Assembly (NCBI RefSeq): GCF_007830265.1
Contig: NZ_VLKE01000001.1
Location: 186,001-250,000 of the forward strand
Origin: Micromonospora olivasterospora
GTDB taxonomy: Bacteria > Actinomycetota > Actinomycetes > Mycobacteriales > Micromonosporaceae
Length of the DNA stretch: 64,000 nucleotides
Direction of reading: 5' to 3'
The position numbers were made by a program, and so were the translations under genes. The notes under the pieces were generated by a model. It was not told the DNA's origin and searched no databases. It saw nothing but the letters and a program-made list of their open reading frames with translations. Below, piece by piece: positions 57,301 to 63,624 of the stretch. Position 1 is the first letter of the stretch. The number at the start of each line of letters is the position of its first letter.

Positions 57301-59694
57301 ACCCTCCGCGCGAGAAGTGTCGAACACCTCGCCCACCCACGCGTCAAACTTCGCCTCAACATAGAACGCGGACTGCGCCAATCGCCTGGCCGCCTCTACC
57401 ACTTTCTCATCGAAGTTCGTCGGCACCCACTCCGAGTCGGACCGCGGCGTCGACACGTCCATTCCTTCCAACGGGTCCCACGCCAGGCCAACCGCGAACT
57501 CCGGGCCAAGACCATACGGGTCGCCGTCCGCTGGACCCCACGGCTGTCCGCCTGCGTCGGCGTCGGCCGGGGGGTGCCACTCCATCGCCGCCGGCCGGCT
57601 CGGCAGCGGATCGGGGAACGGGTCCGACGACCCTGAGCCCGACTCGGGCAACCGAGCCGGCCGGTCGGACGGCTGCCGGGGGGAGCCGGCCGGCTCGGGG
57701 GAGGTGATGTCTGCCTGCATTGCCTGGGACGGGCCGCGGGGTGGGGTGGTGGAGGCGAGCAGGATGGCGTTGGGGTCGATGCTGGTCGTGGTGGTGGGCT
57801 GCGGGTGTGCGGTGGTGTGCTCGGGAAGGAGGGCGGTGATGGTGGTGGGTCGTCCGGTGTTGTCGAACGCGGCGAGTCGGGTGCTCGATGCGAACAGGTG
57901 TCGCAGCCACGGGTCGGTGGTCGGGTCGGGTGGTTCGGGTCGGTCCTCGGCGCCGGGCACCAGGCCGTCGCGCACCTTGATGGTCGGTGGTCCGGATGGT
58001 TGTGGTTGGCTGTGGAGGGCGAACACGTGTTGTGGTTCGTTGGGTGGTGCGACCCTGACCACGACCATCGAGCCCGGTGCCGCCCGTAGGGCGGCGAGTA
58101 CGTCCTGTGGTGTGACTCCGTCGGGCCAGCCGTCGGGGTGGGCGACGCGTTCGGGTGTCGCGTCGAGGATGTCCAGGAGTTGCGGCCAGCTCGTGGTGGG
58201 GGCGAGTCGGCCGTCGGGTCCGAGGATCCGGTCGTCGGATACCGTCCGGTTGCCGGGCCGTCCGTAGGCGGTGGTGTAGGCGTCGAGGGTGGCCTGGACG
58301 CACCACCACCACGGGTCGCGGCTGTCGGGGGCCACCGGTGTCTGATCGATCCAGTCGGCGACCCGCCGCGCGGACTCGGCCGCCGCGGCCGGCCCGGTCG
58401 CCGCGACCGCCGGCTCCGGTGCCGCGCTGGCCGGCTCCGGTGCCGCGCTGGCCGGCTCCGGTGCCGCGCTGGCCGGCTCGCCGCGTCCGACCGGGTCACC
58501 ACCGACCGAGTCGCCCAACGAGGACACGTCACTGAACGAATCCCTGTCCCAGAAATCGCGCCTGGCCGGGTCACCATCGACCGAGTCGGCCGACGAGGAC
58601 ACGTCACTGAGCGGATCCCTGTCCCCCATGTCGGGCTTGGCCGGGTCGCGGCTGATCGGCTCGTCCAGTGAGGAGAGGTCACTGACCGTGAAGATGTCGT
58701 CGGGCCTGCCATCGCGGCTGAAGATGTCGTCACCGGAGACGGACAAGTCGCTGACCGTGAAGGTGTCGTTGGGCTTGCCATCGCGGCTGAACATGTCGTC
58801 GCCGGAGGCGGACAGGTCACTGACCGACGTCCTGTCGCTGGTGTGGTCGTGGTTCGGCGTGCCGTCGGTGCGGGGGGCAACACCACCCGGCACCGTAGTA
58901 CGGGCGCCGGCCGCATCCGGCGTGCCCGGAGTGCCCAACGCACCCGGCGCGCTGGACGTGCCCGGCACCCCGGACGTGCCCGGCACACCGGGCACGGCCG
59001 GCACGCTGGGCGCGGCCGGCATGCTGGGGGTGGCGGGCGTGGCGCTGCCGGTGGCCTGGGCGAGTACCTGGTGGTATCCGTTGACCCAGTCCCGTTGGAA
59101 GGATCCGGCGAGGGTGTCGTGGTTGGCCGGTTCGACGCCGTACTTGCGGGCCAGGGCGGTGAACTGGGTTTCCGCCTGGCTGGTCGCTGCTGCGGTGTGC
59201 TGCTCGGGAGTCACCGGCACCGGCGGCAGGTCGGTACGCCGGTGTGCCGGGGTGTCCGTGCCGGATGCGGTGGTGTCCGGTGCGGTGGTGTCGGGGATGG
59301 CCGCAGCCGTGACACGGGCCGGCAGGTCGGTGACCGCCTGCCGGACCACGTCCGCCACGGCGCTCACCTGCGCGGCGTCGGGCCTGACCGCGGCAGCCGA
59401 CGGCACGGCGGGCGGCACGGCGGGCGGCACGGCGGGCGGCACGGCGGGCGGCACGGCGGGCGGCACGGCGGGCGGCACGGCGGGCGGCACGGCGGGCGGC
59501 ACGGCGGGCGGCACGGTCAGTGGTGCGGTCAGTGGTGCGGCGGGTAGTGGAGTGGCGCCGAGGATCGCGTCGAGGCTGCGGTCCACGTGGGCCCGCACGT
59601 CCCGCTCGACCGCGGCGCGCACGACCTCCGACGGCGGTGTCACCGCCCCGGAACCCCCCGGCACGCCAGCCACCCCCGGCACGCCAGCGCCCCC
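51310..59694 (-). CDS. Second giant gene, central segment: papain-like toxin domain, metzincin motif, tandem beta repeats
   Basis: Continues the WXG100-like segment after a one-base shift at 59690-59694. In order: Ala/Pro repeats; a helical region (VDRSLDAILGATPL...HQVLAQATG); Asp/Ser-rich stretches. Next is a papain-like (Tox-PL, glutamine-deamidase-type) domain with Cys in WWWCVQATLDAY (58300-58302), His in QHVFALHS and Asp in IKVRDGLV. A helical domain of about 200 residues follows (ELTHVIPRLMAEAL), then two diverged beta repeats (TLTDPAPTxRDIERLRK). A zincin-like domain has HELKHFAGVPHD (54343-54378). Finally a helical domain and seven 105-110-residue repeats run to 51340. Read from 60222 the frame is open but antisense to the true N-terminal frame. 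Assignments are motif-based. Confidence 0.75.
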   Translation of the reverse strand, partial: GGAGVPGVAGVPGGSGAVTPPSEVVRAAVERDVRAHVDRSLDAILGATPLPAAPLTAPLTVPPAVPPAVPPAVPPAVPPAVPPAVPPAVPPAVPPAVPSAAAVRPDAAQVSAVADVVRQAVTDLPARVTAAAIPDTTAPDTTASGTDTPAHRRTDLPPVPVTPEQHTAAATSQAETQFTALARKYGVEPANHDTLAGSFQRDWVNGYHQVLAQATGSATPATPSMPAAPSVPAVPGVPGTSGVPGTSSAPGALGTPGTPDAAGARTTVPGGVAPRTDGTPNHDHTSDRTSVSDLSASGDDMFSRDGKPNDTFTVSDLSVSGDDIFSRDGRPDDIFTVSDLSSLDEPISRDPAKPDMGDRDPLSDVSSSADSVDGDPARRDFWDRDSFSDVSSLGDSVGGDPVGRGEPASAAPEPASAAPEPASAAPEPAVAATGPAAAAESARRVADWIDQTPVAPDSRDPWWWCVQATLDAYTTAYGRPGNRTVSDDRILGPDGRLAPTTSWPQLLDILDATPERVAHPDGWPDGVTPQDVLAALRAAPGSMVVVRVAPPNEPQHVFALHSQPQPSGPPTIKVRDGLVPGAEDRPEPPDPTTDPWLRHLFASSTRLAAFDNTGRPTTITALLPEHTTAHPQPTTTTSIDPNAILLASTTPPRGPSQAMQADITSPEPAGSPRQPSDRPARLPESGSGSSDPFPDPLPSRPAAMEWHPPADADAGGQPWGPADGDPYGLGPEFAVGLAWDPLEGMDVSTPRSDSEWVPTNFDEKVVEAARRLAQSAFYVEAKFDAWVGEVFDTSRAEGGLAFDAFYRSLLNTPESPAMQGITNVVGLRALAARRLAEDLARGEQSTLREFLPYPEGVSERQRQALHQIWLDKLLNSKSGDYELTHVIPRLMAEALSMPMRIHHPFDAPKNIDPTTSTAGAVRQQVVFWKGAYHRLQPRDPNDSRIASGFQEPGLSANRRARRAQHLPQYLDDLLNDLKHQIAVAEENSTSTHGHILQHVYRRNLADIRRQPISPRTRALELREHRLYLNSLDEHSGWHDKSPQLSSRFTLRLTANAATDRMSLHLKLGGKYDVVLNIDRLVAPGDVVSVDFGEVGGQGVGIARIPYTAAGGTESSIYRKLDRGFDGTELAELRKRAPSRVWEFEKPGFSDSSRRVVAVDERRRLGVKFSEGDEGKATKKPYISSAKLADGTPFVVPEGMANVVLEVGYDVIGRPLAVVEIPAERNGGRALYLTLTDPAPTARDIERLRKTRRFGRRGEQADRTHPQGHPGDVERLGKTGRLLEFDKPSFSDSFQMVTAVSERGVLNVRFSGGDEGKATKKPSISPAKLADGTPFVVPDGMANVVLEVGYDINGLPLAVVEIPAERNGGRALYLTLTDPAPTVRDIERLRKTDSFWELSDRWELADEMYLNDPLRANAIGKPFDLRVGGPGTTFDGREVDLSAGAEITLRVGERLVGPDIVNNVFVVVKAPLKPLDDEAKGTVEERLIDLQAYLRDNPSVVDVPTHAYRLVNTGKPAAEFNALIERLQNRKETLDKRRERGEPAVGSSSAKRRRTGGGLPGGPAAFRWGSGEGSFSAAVGVEAVSSSGWAAGVAPSVEQVDGGWSVSYRSVKGLPSWGEMTRVHSDRFTWQGTEPLRFVPTPGEQPPFRVETAGKNAGVRVHVDHWVHGESGTVVFRLRLNPDPNVDRDSILGTLRAVEQWVEQTNERVRPEFGPQAVAVAVVFDPNAETEVRLSPKGIDLRHTDDVWVSEDGSAGRIDQLHWLAGLPSRAYGHELKHFAGVPHDGSPGDLLRTSRSVGDDHLHEPGFTKWELDQIRATAASYVAPTVAPRPAGSSESVSGSSDPVSDSLPGRLAAMEWHPPADVGSDAGGQLSDGDGYAVPPGFPGYELGVSDAPLNPGGGEPPIGAGRVVVMEVDAEPRTPVPPPATTAPAPPEIVDSPAWNDFFRQVLVGAGGQVAETLGRPTVGIDDVRHYLAVQLGLIVQRTDFRERHGLPDLSLERLQQALDSRGSSVPGLTHVLPHLVSEAFGINFAPPLTGGGTKTVKLGPNGRLPFNVGGRRPKVGVAASGQEATLWFGHHTDGPHAGKPGVLIKLGSLEDRKDGPFWLDPAPTEKDLDRLRAYKSKTVRADGWTEGDPPQLTDGNTKRVELDEQGQLPFKVGGRRPKVGVAAGGQMATVWFGHHTDGSPAGEPAAWIKVGGLEGREGGPFWRWLDPAPTEGDLKRLKTYKGQTERADEWTGGNPPQLTDGYTKSVPIDRQGQLSIKVGGRRPNVGVDAADRMATIWFGPRTDGSHEGEPAAWIKVESLEDREGGPFWRWLDPAPTQKDLDRLRNYEPRTVHAGEWTAGKPPQLTDGYTKQVWINRQGGQLPFKVRGKRPNVGVIAGDQMATVRFGYRTDESHEGEPAALVMVGSLEGREGREGREGRKVGPFWRWLNPAPTEDELKSLRTYESRTVREGGWTAGEPPQLTDGYTKSVPIDWLGQLSIEVGGRRPNVGVVAADRMATVWFGRTDGSPAGEPAALVMVGSREGREGGPFWRWLDPAPTEDELKSLRTYEPRTVHAGGWTAGKPPQLTDGYTKEVRINRLGQLPFKVRGKQPVAGVAAAGQMATVWFGRTDGSPAGEPAALVMVGSREGREGGPFWRWLDPAPTEDELKSLRTYEPRTVHAGGWTAGEPPQLTDGYTKRVRLGRRGRLAFKVGGKEPVAGVAAAGQMATVRFGYRTDESHEGEPAALIMVGSLEGWEGGPFWRWLDPAPTKNDLKRLRIYEYRSRGGVAGAGPRPVNAGGGRRGTRRS
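51335..51339 (-). other. Frameshift site in a G5 tract, end of repeat 7
   Basis: Upstream repeats read GCGGGCGGGTGGACGGCG (AGGWTA); here the T is missing, giving GCGGGCGGGGGACGGCG. Restoring one base yields AGGWTAGDPPELTGG and joins the frame to the C-terminal segment. Confidence 0.78.
51340..53597 (-). repeat. Seven tandem DPAPT beta repeats
   Basis: Units start (minus strand) near 53597, 53276, 52956, 52641, 52293, 51978 and 51663, each 105-116 residues. Consensus: LTDGYTKxVxIxxxGQL, xVGGRRPxVGVxAxxQMATVWFG, TDGxxxGEPAA, WLDPAPTxxDLxRLRxYxxRTV. The fourth carries an extra GREGREGREG expansion. The helix-forming DPAPT-DL-RLR block is shared with two older copies at about 56000 and 55550. 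Confidence 0.85.
54343..54378 (-). other. Metzincin zinc-binding motif
   Basis: HELKHFAGVPHD matches HExxHxxGxxHD, the three-His zinc site of metzincin metallopeptidases, with Glu as the general base. It lies in a 200-residue region that starts 'VFRLRLNPDPNVDRDSILGT' and includes 'AVAVVFDPNAETEV', consistent with a small zincin. Confidence 0.7.
57830..58375 (-). other. Papain-like toxin (glutamine deamidase-type) domain
   Basis: Residues VADWIDQTPVAPDSRDPWWWC to about DNTGRPTTITALLPEH. The Cys-His-Asp order (WWWC, QHVFALH, KVRDGL) and the YGRPGNRTVSDDRI segment fit the Tox-PL fold of polymorphic toxins. Confidence 0.7.
58421..58482 (-). repeat. 24-base tandem repeat encoding PEPASAA
   Basis: Three copies of an ASAAPEP unit follow one another before PAVAATGPAA, in the low-complexity stretch ahead of the papain-like domain. 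Confidence 0.7.
59403..59513 (-). repeat. 12-base minisatellite encoding PPAV
   Basis: Nine near-perfect tandem copies of GGCGGGCGGCAC (plus strand) give nine PPAV units. The first giant has LPAV four times at the equivalent place (5461-5510). Copy number is likely to vary between strains. Confidence 0.85.
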
Positions 59695-61385
59695 GGCGGG
59701 ACGACGCCGCCTGGCAGGGGGACGGTCGCCGGTGCGCCCGTGGTGAAGTACTGGTCGAGGTGGTGCCCGACGGCCAGGTGCGCGATCGAGCGCAACGCCT
59801 GCCGGTCGAACTCCCCGGGCAGCGCCGCGACGACCTGCTCCGGGCGTACCGCCGCCGGGATCTGCCCGCCCGCCGGGACCTGCCCCGCGAGGGTTTCGGT
59901 GACCTGGGCGACCGCCCGGTCCCGGACATCGAACAGGAACTGGTCGGTCAGGGCGGTGGCGGGCAGACCGACCTGAGACAGGAAAACGGGCACGGCCGGG
60001 TCGTTCTGCCGGGCGTCGGCCCACTCGGTGAACACCCGCTCGACCGGCACGGGCAGCCCGGCCAGGAACTGCCGCGCCTGCCCCGTCCCGGCCAACAACC
60101 CGCCATAGTGGTCCGCCAGTTCCTGCTGGAACCGATGCCACTGCTCCACCGCCGGCCCACCCGCTGCCGCGACCCACGCCGGCACCGGCGCAGCCGGCAT
60201 CGACAGGTTCGACACCGACCACGACGGCACCGACAGATCCAGCTTCGGCGCGGGCAGGTCCAGCGCCGGCGCGGGCAGATTCGACGCCGGCAGCAGCGGC
60301 ACGGGCGGGGGCGGCGGGGCCTGCCCGCCGGTCACCACAGGCTTCGGATCGTCGACCCCAGCCTGGTACCCCGCGGACGTGTCCCCACCCACCGGTGTCG
60401 GCCCCACCGGCAGGACCGGCCTACCGTCCGACGTGAGACCGATGTGAGGCACCTGCACCCGGGGCTGCACCACGGCGCGACTCACGACCAGCCCGAGCCC
60501 GCTCGCGGCCGCCCCGCCCGCCCCCGAAATCGCCCCGGACAAAAGATCCGCACCAAGATTACCGGGGTCCCAGTACCCCTCGACCATCAAGCTGGCACCG
60601 ATACCGAACAGCCCCTCCCCGAGGGTCTCCGTCACCGGCCGCGACAGCACATCGGTCAGCAGATGCTTGGTGGCATCCGACACGGCGAGCTTGCCGACCG
60701 CGCCCGCGACAACGCCAGCGACCCTGCCCAACGCCGGCCCGCCCACCGTGGTCAGGAACGCCACCGCCCCCGCGAACGCCGCCTGCTTACCGACCGCCGA
60801 CCAGTTCACCCCCGGCTGCAGACCATCGGTCATCATCGACACCTCGGCCAGCAACGCAGAACCCGGCATGAACAACATCTGCATAGCCGTGCCACTCGCC
60901 GCCGACCGCACCAACGCCGAACGCAGGATCGCCTGAATGATCGTCCGCGTCTGCGCGATGTGCGCCGCCGCCCCCACCGGATTCCAGAACCACATCGCCG
61001 CGGCGACAGCGAACTCGGCAATCATGAAGTTGAACATGGCCAACGCCGTACGCTTGCCGACCTCCGTCTCCACGAAGAACTTCTTCTCCGCATCAACCAC
61101 GGCGAGCATCAGGTCGGCCGTCTCGGCCATCTTCCTCACAAACGGAGCGGTCTGCGCCACGAACCGGTCGAAGGCCTCACCCTCCCCCGCCTCCCGAACC
61201 GCCCTGATCGTCTGCTCCAGCAACGGACCCAGCACCGTACGCACCCGAAGCGCCAGCGTTTCCAGCGTGCCGATGTCATCCCGCAACAACGGCAACTTCG
61301 CCCGGGACACCCTAATCCCAGTGAACGCTTCCAAAGCCCGCAACCAGCTCTCACTGAGCTCAAGGGTCGGAACGGCGGCGGCCAA
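59640..61385 (-). CDS. Second giant gene, N-terminal segment: WXG100-like domain
   Basis: About 564 homologous residues from TTG 61385, placed by GGAAGGAG upstream and by alignment with the first giant gene. The frame ends in a stop at 59640 after the shift at 59690-59694. The WXG100-like helical domain includes 'ETLALRVRTVLGPLLEQTIRAV', FNFMIAEFAVAAAMWFWNPVGAAAH, and the hydrophobic 'MQMLFMPGSALLAEVSMMTDGLQ'. It is followed by a Gly/Ala-rich glycine-zipper-like stretch, a Pro linker and the WSVSNLSMPAAPVPAWVAAAGGP helical region. It matches giant 1 almost throughout. Such domains direct large effectors to type VII secretion. With two bases restored the full protein would be about 4,205 residues. 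Confidence 0.78.
   Translation of the reverse strand: MAAAVPTLELSESWLRALEAFTGIRVSRAKLPLLRDDIGTLETLALRVRTVLGPLLEQTIRAVREAGEGEAFDRFVAQTAPFVRKMAETADLMLAVVDAEKKFFVETEVGKRTALAMFNFMIAEFAVAAAMWFWNPVGAAAHIAQTRTIIQAILRSALVRSAASGTAMQMLFMPGSALLAEVSMMTDGLQPGVNWSAVGKQAAFAGAVAFLTTVGGPALGRVAGVVAGAVGKLAVSDATKHLLTDVLSRPVTETLGEGLFGIGASLMVEGYWDPGNLGADLLSGAISGAGGAAASGLGLVVSRAVVQPRVQVPHIGLTSDGRPVLPVGPTPVGGDTSAGYQAGVDDPKPVVTGGQAPPPPPVPLLPASNLPAPALDLPAPKLDLSVPSWSVSNLSMPAAPVPAWVAAAGGPAVEQWHRFQQELADHYGGLLAGTGQARQFLAGLPVPVERVFTEWADARQNDPAVPVFLSQVGLPATALTDQFLFDVRDRAVAQVTETLAGQVPAGGQIPAAVRPEQVVAALPGEFDRQALRSIAHLAVGHHLDQYFTTGAPATVPLPGGVVPPGALACRGWLACRGVPGR
59690..59694 (-). other. Frameshift site in a G5 tract after the WXG100-like segment
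   Basis: Minus strand CCGCCGGGGGCGCTGG; a sixth G gives VVPPGGAGVPGVAGVPGGSG and joins the N-terminal frame to the central one. Without it the protein ends at 59640. Confidence 0.78.
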
Positions 61386-61450
61386 CGCGCAACACTCCTT
61401 CCCGCCCCGAACCAGGGGCACCCGGTGCGGATCAGTCAGCCACGTGCAAA

Positions 61451-61774
61451 CTAGCCGCGCTGACCGCCGCTCATGTCCGGCACCAAATATGCGCCGGTCT
61501 CCTCCGTGTTGACCCCGACACGGTGATGGAGGTCCCACTTCTCGCCCTGGAAGCCGACCGCCTCACCCAACTCGGCAGACGCCACGAGCACAATGCTCGC
61601 GAGCAAACCCCCCACGGCCGTGGGGCCTCGAAAAGTTCCCCATACTCGCGGCTGACCGTGCCGGGCGCCGCCGCGCCCGGCACGATCAGCCAGCAACGCG
61701 GCGGTACCCGCCATCGTCTTCCGCCCAGCGCCCTCACCAGCGAGACGCGCCGTCGCCACCACCAGGCCAGCCAA
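61451..61774 (-). CDS. Small protein upstream of the second giant gene
   Basis: 107 residues if it starts at TTG 61774; ATG 61717 (MAGTAALLADRAG) is an alternative, and the 5' end may have been cut by the IS5 element starting near 61812. It has a hydrophobic helix 'AVGGLLASIVLVASAELGEAV' followed by GFQGEKWDLHHRVGVNTEETGAYLV. It ends 65 bases before the giant gene on the same strand. Helical character and position suggest a small type VII secretion partner (EspC/WXG100-like), but no WXG motif is seen, so this is tentative. No equivalent precedes the first giant. Confidence 0.45.
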   Translation of the reverse strand: MAGLVVATARLAGEGAGRKTMAGTAALLADRAGRGGARHGQPRVWGTFRGPTAVGGLLASIVLVASAELGEAVGFQGEKWDLHHRVGVNTEETGAYLVPDMSGGQRG

Positions 61775-61811
61775 CCCGGCCGGCCCGAGCCGCCGATGGG
61801 CGTCCCCATTA

Positions 61812-62228
61812 GGGCGTGTCTCGTGGATCTTCGGGGCGGGTTTTGGTAGATAGATTGGCGTGTCTCGACGGCATGAGTTGACCGACGACGAGTGGGCGCT
61901 TCTGGCGCCGTTGCTGCCAGCGGATCCGCCGCGTGGGGGCCGATGGCGTGACCATCGGACGACGGTCTCGGGGATCTTGTACCGGGAACGTACCGGGATT
62001 CCGTGGCGTGACCTGCCGGAGCGGTTCGGTCCGTGGAAGACGGTCTACCAGCGCAAACGCAGGTGGGCGATGGACGGCACCTGGTCGCGGATCTGCGCGG
62101 CGTTGCGGATCGACTGCGACGCCGAGGAAGGCGACGAGTGGACGGTCGGAGTGGACACCTCCTCGACCCGGGCGCACCAGCACGCGGCGGGTGCGCGGCA
62201 CGCCCCAGCGGCTGATCACCCGAAAAGG
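61812..62228 (+). mobile_element. IS5-family element, left part (transposase N-terminus at 61860)
   Basis: ATG/GTG-type start at 61860: 'SRRHELTDDEWALLAPLLPADPP', 'YRERTGIPWRDLPERFGPWKTVYQRKRRW', 'WTVGVDTSSTRAHQHAAGAR'. This is an IS5-type (IS427-like) transposase with the first catalytic Asp. The gene is interrupted at 62228 by an ISL3 copy and resumes at 63625. The left end with GGGCGTGTCTCGTGGATC lies near 61812. Confidence 0.85.
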
Positions 62229-63624
62229 GGGGTCTACTGCCGTTCTCGTGGGTCGGGTTCATGATCGTCCGGGTAGTGGTGGGCAGAGGCCGCCGCGGCG
62301 GAGGTTGGCCATGGTGATCAACGCTTTGGCGCTGTGGTAGCCGTAGGCCTGGCGGGTCAGCACGCGCAGGTGGACGTTGTTGGCCTCGATGCGGGCGTTG
62401 GACAGTCCGCTGTCGAGCATGTTGTGGATCGCGGGCAGGTGACGGCGAATCGTCTTGGCCAGCTTGACGAACGGGGCCAGCTTCGACCGGCTCGCCCAGC
62501 GTAGCCACGCCTGCAGCAGGAGCCTGCCGTCGGCGCCCTTGACCGCGATGATCTCCCGGAACTGTTCCTTGAGCAGGTACGCCCGGTACAGCGGCCGGTT
62601 GGTGGCCTGGATCGTGGCCAGGGTCGCCTTCTGCTTGTCGGTCAGGTTCGGCGGGTTCTTCCACAGCGCCCACCGGGCGTCTTTGAGGGTCTTGGACGCC
62701 TCGGTGCGGCCGCCTTTGCCGCCACGGGCGGTGTTCCACACCGCCCGGCGTACCTCGTCGAGGGCGTCGGTGACCCAGGCGACCAGGTGATAGGGGTCAA
62801 GGCAGCGGACCGCCTGCGGCGCCCGCTCGGCCACCACGTCACCGATCCAGGCGGCGGCGTCGGCCGACACGTGGGTCAGCGCCGCGGCCCGCTGCGCGCC
62901 CAGCTCGTCGAAGAACGGGGCGACGGTGGCCTTGTCCCGCCCGTCGGCGGCCCACACCAGGCGGCCGGTGTCGTGATCGACGACCAGGGTCAGGTAGCGC
63001 TGGCCCTTGCGGTAGGCGACCTCGTCGATACCGATCCGTTTGAGTCCGGCCAGTCGATCGGCGCCGGCGGCGGCAGCGTCGACGACCCGGCCGACGATAG
63101 CGACCACGCTGCGCCAGGCGATGCGCAGCAGCCCGGTCACCGCCGACGCGGACGTGCGCGCGGCCAGCCACGCCGCGGTGTCCTCGAACGCCGTGGTGAA
63201 CCGGGCACCGTGACGCGCCCACGGCACCGCGATCACCGTCGGCCCGTGCTCGGCACAGTCGACCCGAGGCACGGCGGCCTCGATGACCACCCGCAGCGTG
63301 CCGAAGTCCAGGTGCCGCCACCGCCGCCTGCCCCAGCCGCGGTCGTACCACGGCGCGCGAGCCCGGCAGCGCCCGCAGCGACGCGCCGCGCCCTTGCGCG
63401 GCCGGGCAGAGATCACCAAGACCTCACCGTCGGTGTCGTCATCGAGGCGCACGCCCTCGACGACGGCCCGTTCCAGCCCTGCCTGTCGATGCAATACCCT
63501 GGTCAAACGCACGCCGTTTCCCAAACTTCAGTTTCTGACCTTCGACAAGCCAGAAACCTAGACGGGACACGGCGTGCCCTGTCGATCAGGGCGTCAACCC
63601 ACCCACGAGAACATCACAAGAGCC
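62229..63624 (-). mobile_element. Complete ISL3-family insertion sequence
   Basis: About 1.4 kb inserted into the IS5 transposase gene. Imperfect terminal repeats of about 25 bases share GTTCTCGTGGGT (left near 62241, right near 63602). An 8-base direct repeat CGAAAAGG is present at 62221-62228 and 63625-63632. The clean duplication indicates recent transposition. Confidence 0.82.
62259..63524 (-). CDS. ISL3-family transposase
   Basis: 421 residues from TTG 63524 or GTG 63512. The N-terminal zinc-binding region (AARRCGRCRARAPWYDRG, VDCAEHGP) is followed by a helix-turn-helix and the DDE domain (RIGIDEVAYRKGQRYLTLVVDHDTGRLVW, 'THVSADAAAWIGDVV', CLDPYHLVAWVTDALDEVRR). It ends with SNARIEANNVHLRVLTRQAYGYHSAKALITM, where the last acidic residue lies. 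The full family length and uninterrupted frame suggest an active enzyme that mobilises this element. Confidence 0.92.
   Translation of the reverse strand: MGNGVRLTRVLHRQAGLERAVVEGVRLDDDTDGEVLVISARPRKGAARRCGRCRARAPWYDRGWGRRRWRHLDFGTLRVVIEAAVPRVDCAEHGPTVIAVPWARHGARFTTAFEDTAAWLAARTSASAVTGLLRIAWRSVVAIVGRVVDAAAAGADRLAGLKRIGIDEVAYRKGQRYLTLVVDHDTGRLVWAADGRDKATVAPFFDELGAQRAAALTHVSADAAAWIGDVVAERAPQAVRCLDPYHLVAWVTDALDEVRRAVWNTARGGKGGRTEASKTLKDARWALWKNPPNLTDKQKATLATIQATNRPLYRAYLLKEQFREIIAVKGADGRLLLQAWLRWASRSKLAPFVKLAKTIRRHLPAIHNMLDSGLSNARIEANNVHLRVLTRQAYGYHSAKALITMANLRRGGLCPPLPGRS

Noticed and set aside
59520..61454. 644-residue plus-strand open frame
   Set aside because: Shadow of the second giant gene's N-terminus; the mirror image of the same artefact at the first giant.
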